Of a stretch of 6,699 nucleotides of DNA, positions 1-4,727 are shown in pieces. The position numbers and the translations under genes were made by a program. The notes under the pieces are model-generated. The model saw nothing but the letters and a program-made list of their open reading frames with translations, had not been told where the DNA came from and searched no databases. Source of the DNA: Spirochaetales bacterium (GTDB taxonomy: Bacteria > Spirochaetota > Spirochaetia > Sphaerochaetales > Sphaerochaetaceae); the NCBI GenBank assembly GCA_017475725.1, contig JAFVFA010000076.1:1-6699 (forward strand), in the 5' to 3' direction. The number at the start of each line of letters is the position of its first letter. The stretch's first letter is position 1.

Positions 1-110
1 AAGACAAGAAGCATGAACTGTCAGATTCGGAAAAATTGTTTTTCACAGACGAAAGGACATTGAGGAAAAACTATCTGAAAGTCCTCGAATACAAGCGATT
101 CAATTATTAG
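1..110 (+). CDS. C-terminal end of an unidentified protein (partial)
   Basis: An open frame enters from the left edge (codons from position 3) and ends at TAG 108-110, giving 35 residues. The visible tail is rich in Lys, Glu, Arg and Tyr (for example TLRKNYLKVLEYKRFNY), as in the charged C-terminus of a soluble protein. No start, domain or motif can be seen and I do not recognise the family. The frame is believable because it stays open to the window edge and is followed within about 85 bases of the stop by two hairpins (122-145 and 194-222), as expected at the end of a transcription unit. It could still be a chance open frame. Confidence 0.55.
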   Translation, partial: DKKHELSDSEKLFFTDERTLRKNYLKVLEYKRFNY

Positions 111-121
111 ACGTCAAAACA

Positions 122-145
122 ACTCAGACATCATGATGGCTGAGT
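122..145 (+). terminator. Weak hairpin after the upstream gene
   Basis: ACTCAG at 122-127 pairs with CTGAGT at 140-145. Inside, one A-G mismatch is followed by CAT/ATG around a CATG loop. The sequence after it (CATTTATTCTT) is T-rich but not a clean T-run. It lies 11 bases after the stop at 110, so it may be a weak terminator or an mRNA 3'-end stabiliser, with the stronger terminator at 194-222 as backup. Confidence 0.4.
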
Positions 146-193
146 CATTTATTCTTGCTAGTTGTATTAAAGACAAAGATTAAACACAAGGCG

Positions 194-222
194 AAAAGGG
201 AATCCGAGAGGGTTCCCTTTTT
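194..222 (+). terminator. Strong rho-independent terminator
   Basis: AAGGGAATCC (196-205) pairs with GGGTTCCCTT (210-219) through ten base pairs, including one T-G wobble, around a GAGA tetraloop. The stem can extend two further A-T pairs outward. T218-T222 form the T-run. The AAAA on the left side would also give some termination in the reverse direction. It most likely ends the transcript of the gene finishing at 110. Confidence 0.85.
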
Positions 223-230
223 GCATTGCT

Positions 231-323
231 GGGGCCATGGTACTGGACTTGAACCGGAGCGTCAGGCAGAAGCCGAGTCGGCGTAGGGTTCTGCAGCGGA
301 GGCGGCCTGAGCCGGACTACCGG
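231..323. other. GC-rich element with nested inverted repeats, possible structured RNA
   Basis: This 93-bp stretch has 63 G or C bases (about 68%) between AT-rich flanks. Several complementary segments nest: GGTA 239-242 with TACC 318-321, CTGG 243-246 with CCGG 312-315, TCAG 262-265 with CTGA 307-310, GCAGAA 266-271 with TTCTGC 289-294, and GCC 272-274 with GGC 280-282. Together they could fold into one branched hairpin of about 80 nt. A 29-codon Arg-rich open frame (ATG 237, TAA 324) runs through it but lacks a usable ribosome-binding site. No promoter is evident just upstream. I do not recognise it as a known RNA family. It could equally be a dispersed palindromic repeat. Confidence 0.4.
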
Positions 324-325
324 TA

Positions 326-346
326 AAGTTGACAATCAGTCAACTT
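326..346. repeat. Perfect inverted repeat over the -35 of the candidate small RNA promoter
   Basis: AAGTTGAC (326-333) is the exact reverse complement of GTCAACTT (339-346), separated by AATCA. The left arm contains most of the TTGACA -35 hexamer at 329-334. An 8-bp dyad in that place fits a repressor operator. A terminator is less likely because only GATGTTTATT follows, not a T-run. Confidence 0.5.
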
Positions 347-358
347 GATGTTTATTAT
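329..358 (+). promoter_or_regulatory. Predicted sigma-70-type promoter
   Basis: A perfect -35 TTGACA (329-334) is followed after 18 bp by TATTAT (353-358), five of six matches to the -10 consensus. Transcription would start near 365 and run into the hairpins at 374-396 and 417-455. No plus-strand protein gene follows before the terminator, so the expected product is a short RNA. Confidence 0.6.
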
Positions 359-364
359 TGAATT

Positions 365-455
365 GTAAATGAAAGGCTACCCGAAGCGGTCAGCCTGCCA
401 ATTGTCTAGTTTGATGTAATCGCCGAAGGTTGGAAGCTAGCGGCGATTATTTTTT
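365..455 (+). ncRNA. Candidate small RNA of about 90 nt
   Basis: The unit has a promoter (329-358), an internal hairpin and a strong terminator. The first hairpin joins AGGCT 374-378 to AGCCT 392-396, and ACC 379-381 to GGT 388-390, with C391 bulged and a six-base loop. An unpaired linker of about 20 bases follows (397-416), then the terminator stem ending in a T-run at 455. There is no start codon with a ribosome-binding site and an open frame of useful length. The transcript ends before the XRE gene stop at 483, so it is not antisense to that coding region. I could not match it to a known riboswitch or sRNA family. A riboswitch is unlikely because no plus-strand gene follows. Confidence 0.45.
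417..455 (+). terminator. Strong rho-independent terminator of the candidate small RNA
   Basis: TAATCGCCG (417-425) pairs with CGGCGATTA (441-449) over nine base pairs with a 15-nt loop, followed at once by a T-run at 450-455. The run of T is on the plus strand only, so it ends plus-strand transcription. The convergent XRE gene, which stops at 483, could use only the stem, without a U-tract. Confidence 0.85.
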
Positions 456-482
456 GCCCTTATGTATCTACACCATAAGCCT

Positions 483-1484
483 TCAATGCCTTTTGCGTCT
501 TGCAAAGTAGATGCCTGCAAGTGCAAGTGCGATGACGATCGATGACACCAGCCAGATTATCTGTATGTTGCCGTTTGCACAGTTGCCCCAGTCTCTGAAA
601 TTGACTTTGTAATAGTCATTTGCTCCGCCATTGAACAGTTTGCTTGCCACAGCCTGGACCCTGTATCCGAATATGCCGAAGGCAAGGACATCGACAGAGA
701 CCTTCAGAAGCTTGCTTATGTAAAAGATGTGCACAATGGCTGTGACGAAGAAGGGAATGAATGCATATAGAGATATTGCCAAGGCCTTGAAATAGGGGAA
801 TCTGACGTTTGCCCTTATTGTGAGAAGCATCAGAAGAAGTCCCGTGAGCACAGAGGCGAAGTACAGAAGAGCATTGAACTTCCTTAACCGCTCTGGAACG
901 TAGCGTCGCAGAAGGAAAGGCCCGAAGAAGGCCAGGTAGCCAAGCAACAACGCAGATGAGGCAATCGAGAACCATGACCCTTTGTACATGAAACAGCAAA
1001 TGGCGAACAGAAGGCAGATTGAAAGGTATGAGCTTCCTGCAAAGAGTGCAAGTTTGTGCTTCTCCGTAAAGCGTGTCCAGGTCGGGGCAAAGGAGTAGGC
1101 CACAACCAGACTTCCGAAAACGACGATGGAGAATGAAAGTCTGTGGTTTACTGCGATGTCGCAGATGATGCAGATGACAAGGGCTGTCGCATAGGATATC
1201 GTCAAGGCCCAGAACCAGGTCTCGCTGATTCTCCGGTATAGGGCGGATTCTCGCCTCATCCTCCTGTATTCGGTGTCAGTGGCCCCATCTATGAGCTCCT
1301 TCTCGGAGACTCCAAGGGTTCTGCAGATGTTGGGAATCATTGTGATGTCAGGATAGCTTTTGCCGTTCTCCCACTTTGATACCGCCGATTCTGTAACAAA
1401 CAGAAGATCTGCAAGCTCACGCTGCTTCAGACCTTTCTCCATCCTCTTCTCGCGGATGAAGTTCCCGAACTTCTTGTTGTCCAT
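483..1484 (-). CDS. XRE-family transcriptional regulator with a seven-helix membrane domain
   Basis: This is a 333-residue protein. Residues 6-64 form a Cro/C1-type helix-turn-helix: KQRELADLLFVTESAVSKWE is the canonical stretch, with VSKWENGKSYPD as recognition helix and following turn. After a short charged linker (65-88) there are about seven hydrophobic helices, roughly at 90-112, 117-133, 145-166, 171-192, 203-223, 231-255 and 306-327. A polar loop with NGGANDYYKVNFRDWGN (285-301) precedes the last helix. The basic tail ARRKRH fits a cytoplasmic end. It should therefore be a membrane-anchored DNA-binding protein; the sensed signal is unknown. The start at 1484 has GGAGG about ten bases upstream. 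It is divergent from the sugar kinase gene and may control it or itself; this is inferred from position only. The HTH assignment is firm and the regulatory target is open. Confidence 0.88.
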   Translation of the reverse strand: MDNKKFGNFIREKRMEKGLKQRELADLLFVTESAVSKWENGKSYPDITMIPNICRTLGVSEKELIDGATDTEYRRMRRESALYRRISETWFWALTISYATALVICIICDIAVNHRLSFSIVVFGSLVVAYSFAPTWTRFTEKHKLALFAGSSYLSICLLFAICCFMYKGSWFSIASSALLLGYLAFFGPFLLRRYVPERLRKFNALLYFASVLTGLLLMLLTIRANVRFPYFKALAISLYAFIPFFVTAIVHIFYISKLLKVSVDVLAFGIFGYRVQAVASKLFNGGANDYYKVNFRDWGNCANGNIQIIWLVSSIVIALALAGIYFARRKRH

Positions 1485-1509
1485 CTCCGGTTAACCTCCA
1501 ACTGCTCTC

Positions 1510-1538
1510 AAAATAGCATCAGAGGTCCGAATTGTCAC
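1510..1538 (-). promoter_or_regulatory. Predicted extended -10 promoter of the XRE gene
   Basis: On the minus strand, GTGACA (plus 1533-1538, five of six to TTGACA) is followed after exactly 17 bp by TATTTT (plus 1510-1515, four of six to TATAAT). The -10 is preceded by TGC, an extended -10 signature. Transcription would begin near 1503, leaving a 5' leader of about 19 nt that carries the GGAGG ribosome-binding site of the XRE gene. Confidence 0.5.
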
Positions 1539-1558
1539 TGGAATTGTAGGAAAGTGAC
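1534..1558. promoter_or_regulatory. Inverted repeat, candidate operator in the divergent intergenic region
   Basis: GTCACT (1534-1539) is the reverse complement of AGTGAC (1553-1558), with 13 bp between. The left arm overlaps the predicted -35 of the XRE gene, so a protein bound here would block that promoter; autorepression by the XRE protein is the simplest guess. Because TTTTT follows on the plus strand (1559-1563), it could instead be a weak terminator reading toward the kinase gene. Confidence 0.35.
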
Positions 1559-1602
1559 TTTTTAGGCGATCTTTCCTTATGTTCATTCCCACTGTAAAGC
1601 CA

Positions 1603-1608
1603 TAGAAT
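1603..1608 (+). promoter_or_regulatory. Possible -10 element directly before the kinase start codon
   Basis: TAGAAT matches five of six bases of TATAAT and lies seven bases before the ATG at 1616. No good -35 is visible at 16-18 bp (TGTTCA at 1580-1585 matches three of six). If used, transcription would start almost at the ATG, giving a leaderless message, which would explain the missing ribosome-binding site. Confidence 0.25.
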
Positions 1609-1615
1609 AGCGGGT

Positions 1616-2569
1616 ATGGATAGAGAATACCGATATGATGTCCTCTGCATCGGCATGGCATTGGTTGATTCGATAATCAAGGGTTTCGACCCCAATCCTG
1701 TCTCTGCATCGGGATACAGGGCATCGTCATGCACGCTGAATGCGGGAGGCGAGGCCGTGAACGAGTCCGTCACAGCAGCTAAGCTCGGTCTGAAGGCAGG
1801 TATACTGTGTGCCTTGGGGAACGACACGGCCGGAAAGCTGGTCACAGAGATTCTCAGGGATGCCGGGGTGGAGACCTCTATGATTGCAAGGCCTAACGGG
1901 CACAGCACACCGGTGACAACCATGTTCGTCAATGATGACGGGACTCGCAAGTCCGTCACGTGCAAGGCACATTCATCAGGTTTCAGACCGCAGGACAGCA
2001 GGGAGGCCATCTCGAGTGCAAAGGCGGTGGTGCTCGGCTCTCTTTTCAGGTCTCCGTTCGATGATCCAGACACCGTCCTGGAGACTGTGGGACTTGCTAA
2101 GGGCAATGGTTGTCTTGTGTTCGCGGATACAAAGATTCCGAATTTCAGGAAGCTGTCTCTCTCCGACTTCAGGGATGCATTGCCTTCAATAGACTACATC
2201 ACACCAAACGAGGACGAGGCGCGGTTCCTGACAGGGCTAACCGACCCTGAAGAGATGGCGCAGGTCTTTCTTGATCACGGGGTGAGGAATGTCATTGTCA
2301 AGCTCGGAGACAAAGGTTGTCTGTTCAGAAATTCGGATGTCCGGATGATGGTTCCGGCCTTCGAGGTCAATGCTGTTGACTCCACTGGAGCAGGGGACAA
2401 CTTCATGGCGGGCTTCGTCTCTGAAATCCTCAAAGGCACAGGCATCGAGCAGTCCTTGAAATTCGCCAATGCCTGTGGGGCAATCTGCACCACCGCAGTA
2501 GGCGCCTGCACGGCACTCAAGGACAGGGCACAGGTTCTGAGTCTTCTTGAAGGTAGGAGAGCGCCATGA
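1616..2569 (+). CDS. PfkB/ribokinase-family sugar kinase, probable 2-keto-3-deoxygluconate kinase
   Basis: This 317-residue cytoplasmic ATP-dependent sugar kinase is close to the normal length of the family. Visible signatures are the N-terminal strand YDVLCIG (7-13), the first PfkB motif GGEAVNESVTAAKLG (44-58), TPNEDEA (196-202), VKLGDKG (228-234), and the ATP-binding/anion-hole motif DSTGAGDNFMAGF (255-267) with catalytic base Asp261. The family gives the chemistry, phosphorylation of a sugar hydroxyl. The substrate is inferred from the nearby KDPG-type aldolase, which makes 2-keto-3-deoxygluconate to KDPG likely. Fructokinase, ribokinase or another sugar-acid kinase remain possible. No Shine-Dalgarno precedes ATG 1616, and an in-frame TAA at 1595 rules out a much longer form. 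The next ATG (codon 14) would remove the first core strand. The stop overlaps the next gene by ATGA at 2566-2569. Confidence 0.88.
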   Translation: MDREYRYDVLCIGMALVDSIIKGFDPNPVSASGYRASSCTLNAGGEAVNESVTAAKLGLKAGILCALGNDTAGKLVTEILRDAGVETSMIARPNGHSTPVTTMFVNDDGTRKSVTCKAHSSGFRPQDSREAISSAKAVVLGSLFRSPFDDPDTVLETVGLAKGNGCLVFADTKIPNFRKLSLSDFRDALPSIDYITPNEDEARFLTGLTDPEEMAQVFLDHGVRNVIVKLGDKGCLFRNSDVRMMVPAFEVNAVDSTGAGDNFMAGFVSEILKGTGIEQSLKFANACGAICTTAVGACTALKDRAQVLSLLEGRRAP

Positions 2570-2928
2570 GATTCAGACACACCAACAGGAAGGGCTTTCT
2601 TCTTGGGTTCATAGACTTCTTCACCGCGGGGCTGTTCTTTCTGATCACCATGCCGCTTGGGCTTCAGCAGGAGATCGATGAGATCCTTGGAGAGAGAACC
2701 CAACGGTATTGGGTGGCTTACCTGATTGGAGTCTTCACGCTTTTTGTCTATCCGATAGTCTGGATGGGCAGGATTGCAGAAAAACTCAAGGCAAAAGCGA
2801 TCTCTCTTGGCATTGAAGGTCCATATACCTCGTTTTGGCATATGTTCGGATGGAACACACTGGGCCTTCCGCTGTTCGGTCCCATGGTTGCAACGGAAAG
2901 GTTCTTCAAGACGCTCAACAGGATATAG
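2566..2928 (+). CDS. Small membrane protein, DUF4234-like
   Basis: This is a 120-residue protein with three hydrophobic segments, about 10-30, 48-68 and 88-108. The pattern of a short first helix, a second helix ending in PIVWMGRIAEKL, an amphipathic linker and a third helix ending in a charged tail (ERFFKTLNRI) resembles DUF4234 membrane proteins, whose function is unknown. I assign it by pattern, not by a decisive motif. It has GGAGA six bases before its ATG and overlaps the kinase stop by four bases, so the two are probably translationally coupled. Its place in a sugar-acid operon suggests a membrane role linked to that pathway, but nothing in the sequence says which. It has no signal peptide cleavage site or catalytic motif. 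Confidence 0.8.
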   Translation: MRFRHTNRKGFLLGFIDFFTAGLFFLITMPLGLQQEIDEILGERTQRYWVAYLIGVFTLFVYPIVWMGRIAEKLKAKAISLGIEGPYTSFWHMFGWNTLGLPLFGPMVATERFFKTLNRI

Positions 2929-2956
2929 ACCGCACTGAACCGGTAGAGCTTCCCAT

Positions 2957-2996
2957 TGCCTTTCGTCAGATGAAAAGGCATAACTTCCGTGTTATG
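2957..2996. other. Two adjoining hairpins between the kinase and aldolase units
   Basis: TGCCTTT (2957-2963) pairs with AAAGGCA (2974-2980), and CATAAC (2979-2984) pairs perfectly with GTTATG (2991-2996) around TTCCGT. The two stems share bases 2979-2980, so they compete slightly at the junction. Neither is followed by a T-run, so they are not classic terminators. They could slow or process the message between the kinase/membrane-protein pair and the aldolase. Confidence 0.35.
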
Positions 2997-3008
2997 AAAA
3001 CATACTCA
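2995..3008. promoter_or_regulatory. Possible cre/LacI-type operator upstream of the aldolase
   Basis: TGAAAACATACTCA fits 12 of 14 positions of the cre consensus TGWAARCGYTNWCA, but the central CG, normally important, is CA here. It also contains part of the short dyad TATG-AAAA-CATA (2993-3004). It lies 58 bp before the aldolase ATG. I rate it as weak, because AT-rich stretches give such partial matches by chance. Confidence 0.2.
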
Positions 3009-3052
3009 ACTTAATATTTCTTTTTCGCTCGGACCTGTGACAGAATATAACT

Positions 3053-3064
3053 GGAGCAGGTGAT
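3053..3064 (+). promoter_or_regulatory. Ribosome-binding site deciding the aldolase start
   Basis: The sequence before ATG 3066 contains GGAG (3053-3056) and AGGTGAT (3058-3064), the latter matching the SD-side complement of the 16S rRNA 3' end. The GTG at 3060, in the same frame, lies inside this site and only three bases after GGAG, so it is too close to be the start. The ATG at 3066 has normal spacing. Confidence 0.65.
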
Positions 3065-3065
3065 T

Positions 3066-3725
3066 ATGAATAAAACTGAAGTCATAGAGAGGATTCTTGA
3101 GAAAAAAGTGATAGCCATTGTCAGGGGCTACACCATCGAGCAGTGCGTTGAACTGGCGAAGGCCCTTCACAAGGGTGGAGTCGACATTATGGAGGTGACC
3201 TTCCCCCAGACGGGTTCCGAACAGGTTGAGGCCACAGCTCAGAAGATCAGAGTCCTCAAGGAGACCCTAGGCTCGGAGATGGAGTTCGGCGCAGGTACTG
3301 TTACATCGGTTGAGATGGTCAGAAAGGCACATGAGGCCGGAGCCACCTTCATCATCTCCCCTGACACCAATGATGATGTGATCAAAGAGACGGTCAAGCT
3401 CGGAATGGTCTCCATTCCTGGTGCTCTCACACCTTCGGAGATGAAGCATGCCCATGACATCGGCGCTGATTTCGTCAAGGTGTTCCCTGCCAATCTCTTC
3501 GGTCCATCCTATTTCAAGACTGTCCTTGCACCTTTGAGCCAGCTCAGGCTTCTGGCCGTAGGCGGTGTGGGGGAGAAGGATATCGCCGACTATCTTAAAG
3601 CCGGCGCGGTTGGTACGGGAGTTGCAAGCTGCCTGTTCCGCAAGGAATGGATTCTTGGGGGAGAGTGGAACAGGATCACTGAGGCGACAGGGAGCTTCGT
3701 CTCCCTTGTAGAGGAGAATCAATGA
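3066..3725 (+). CDS. eda: KDPG/KHG-family aldolase (2-keto-3-deoxy-6-phosphogluconate aldolase)
   Basis: This 219-residue class I aldolase is of normal length. It should cleave 2-keto-3-deoxy-6-phosphogluconate to pyruvate and glyceraldehyde 3-phosphate through a Schiff base. In order: IAIVRG (16-21), GGVDIMEVTF with the catalytic Glu43, GAGTV (75-79), ISPDTND (97-103), IPGALTPSE (117-125), DFVKVFPA with Schiff-base Lys138, and the phosphate-binding VGGV (165-168). The usual EVTLRT of the E. coli enzyme, with a substrate-carboxylate-binding Arg, is EVTFPQT here, so the exact substrate (KDPG, KDPGal or a related keto acid) is uncertain. The trimeric cytoplasmic fold is known for the family. 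The stop overlaps the next start (ATGA, 3722-3725), showing tight coupling with the dehydrogenase. With the upstream kinase it forms the lower part of a sugar-acid route. Confidence 0.87.
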   Translation: MNKTEVIERILEKKVIAIVRGYTIEQCVELAKALHKGGVDIMEVTFPQTGSEQVEATAQKIRVLKETLGSEMEFGAGTVTSVEMVRKAHEAGATFIISPDTNDDVIKETVKLGMVSIPGALTPSEMKHAHDIGADFVKVFPANLFGPSYFKTVLAPLSQLRLLAVGGVGEKDIADYLKAGAVGTGVASCLFRKEWILGGEWNRITEATGSFVSLVEENQ

Positions 3726-4681
3726 GACCCATTGTAGCCATCCCATTCAAGACACAGGCCCAGAACATCACCCCAGAGGTGAGGAGAATGCTCATCGATG
3801 CGGGATTCGACCTTGTCTGCAATGAGACGGGAAAAGCCCTTTCAAAAGAGGATTTCAAGGCGATGGTGAAAGATGCCTTTGCTGTGATAGCGGGGACGGA
3901 GGAGTACGACGAGGAGATCCTCGATGCTGCAAAGAATCTGAAGACGGTGATCAGGTTCGGCGTCGGTACAGATAACTTCGACCTGAAGAAGATGGCAGAG
4001 AAGGGCATCAAGGTCGGAGTCATCGCGAACTACAATGCCGTCGCCGAATTCGCATTGGGTCTGATGCTGTCCTGCTACAGGCACATACCACAGCATGACG
4101 GGATTGCCAGACAGGCCTGCTGGACCAGACTTCCAATGAGGGAGATATCCGGGAAGACGGTGGGAATCGTGGGGTTCGGCAGAATCGGAAAGAGGCTGGC
4201 CAAGCTTCTCTCCGGTTTTGACGCCAATGTCCTGGCCTACGATCCGTACATGGACAGGGATGCTGCCGCAGAGTTGAACGTCAGATGCGCAACCTTCGAT
4301 GAGATTCTGGCAGAGAGCGACATTCTGTCACTCCATCTTCCAAGCACTCCGGAGACAAGGCACATCATCTGTAAGGATACAATATCGAGAATGAAGAACG
4401 GGGCTGTCCTGATCAACACCGCCAGAGGCTCACTTGTTGATGAGAACGCCCTGTATGATGCGTTGAGCAGGGGAAAGCTTCTTGCCGCTGGTCTTGATGT
4501 GTTCGAGAACGAACCGGTCCAGGCGGATGACAAGATCCTTCAGCTCACCGATTGCACTGTTGTTGCTCCCCATGCTGCCGCAAGCACTGAGGAAACAGCA
4601 TATAACGGAGGCCTGATATGTGCGAGGTCAATCATTCAGGTCTATAACAACGGGAACCCGGTATATCCTGTCTGTATATGA
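3722..4681 (+). CDS. D-isomer 2-hydroxyacid dehydrogenase (phosphoglycerate dehydrogenase-like)
   Basis: This is a 319-residue NAD-dependent dehydrogenase of the D-2-hydroxyacid family, without the C-terminal ACT domain of full-length SerA. It has the substrate-domain motif RFGVGTDNFD (78-87), the Rossmann loop VGIVGFGRIGKRLAKLL with GFGRIG at 151-156, Asp174 at the end of the next strand (favouring NAD), the catalytic Arg235 in NTARGSLVDE, Glu264 in DVFENEP, and His284 in APHAAAST. All catalytic residues are present. Related enzymes include phosphoglycerate, glyoxylate, hydroxypyruvate and 2-ketogluconate reductases, and the sequence alone does not choose between them. Overlap with the aldolase by four bases and GAGGAG five bases before the ATG point to a role in the same sugar-acid pathway, rather than serine synthesis. 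The binding-protein gene begins 46 bp downstream. Confidence 0.88.
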   Translation: MRPIVAIPFKTQAQNITPEVRRMLIDAGFDLVCNETGKALSKEDFKAMVKDAFAVIAGTEEYDEEILDAAKNLKTVIRFGVGTDNFDLKKMAEKGIKVGVIANYNAVAEFALGLMLSCYRHIPQHDGIARQACWTRLPMREISGKTVGIVGFGRIGKRLAKLLSGFDANVLAYDPYMDRDAAAELNVRCATFDEILAESDILSLHLPSTPETRHIICKDTISRMKNGAVLINTARGSLVDENALYDALSRGKLLAAGLDVFENEPVQADDKILQLTDCTVVAPHAAASTEETAYNGGLICARSIIQVYNNGNPVYPVCI

Positions 4682-4727
4682 CCGGAGATGGGAAGGAAAT
4701 CGTTTTTTCAAAAAAGGAGAGAAGAAA

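Noticed and set aside
239..257. Reverse strand contains GGTTCAAGTCC, like a tRNA T-arm.
   Set aside because: The T-stem has mismatches, no CCA follows, and no matching acceptor or anticodon arm is present.
237..326. A 29-codon Arg-rich open frame (ATG 237, TAA 324) inside the GC-rich island.
   Set aside because: Only GGGG two bases from the ATG, too close for a ribosome-binding site. Nine Arg codons are expected from high GC, and the inverted repeats explain the sequence better.
421..430. CGCCGAAGG resembles part of a glycine riboswitch.
   Set aside because: It is part of the terminator stem and loop; the rest of the aptamer is missing and no plus-strand gene follows.
459..479. CTTATG/CATAAG inverted repeat just after the XRE gene stop.
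   Set aside because: On the minus strand it is followed by A-rich sequence, not a T-run, so it cannot be called a terminator for that gene.
1519..2106. Long reverse-strand open frame opposite the kinase gene.
   Set aside because: The plus-strand frame has clear PfkB motifs; the reverse frame has no recognisable domain and is explained by codon bias of the real gene.
2275..2841. Reverse-strand frame of 188 codons across the kinase and DUF4234-like genes.
   Set aside because: Spans two coupled real genes, has no recognisable domain, and looks like a shadow frame.
3046..3051. TATAAC as a -10 for the aldolase gene.
   Set aside because: No -35 at 16-18 bp, and the start site would fall at the ribosome-binding site.
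3267..3746. Reverse-strand frame opposite the aldolase.
   Set aside because: No motif; the aldolase on the plus strand carries all catalytic residues.
4620..4727. In-frame upstream extension of the binding protein to ATG 4620.
   Set aside because: It overlaps the dehydrogenase, would put 36 charged residues before the signal peptide, and ATG 4728 has a good ribosome-binding site.
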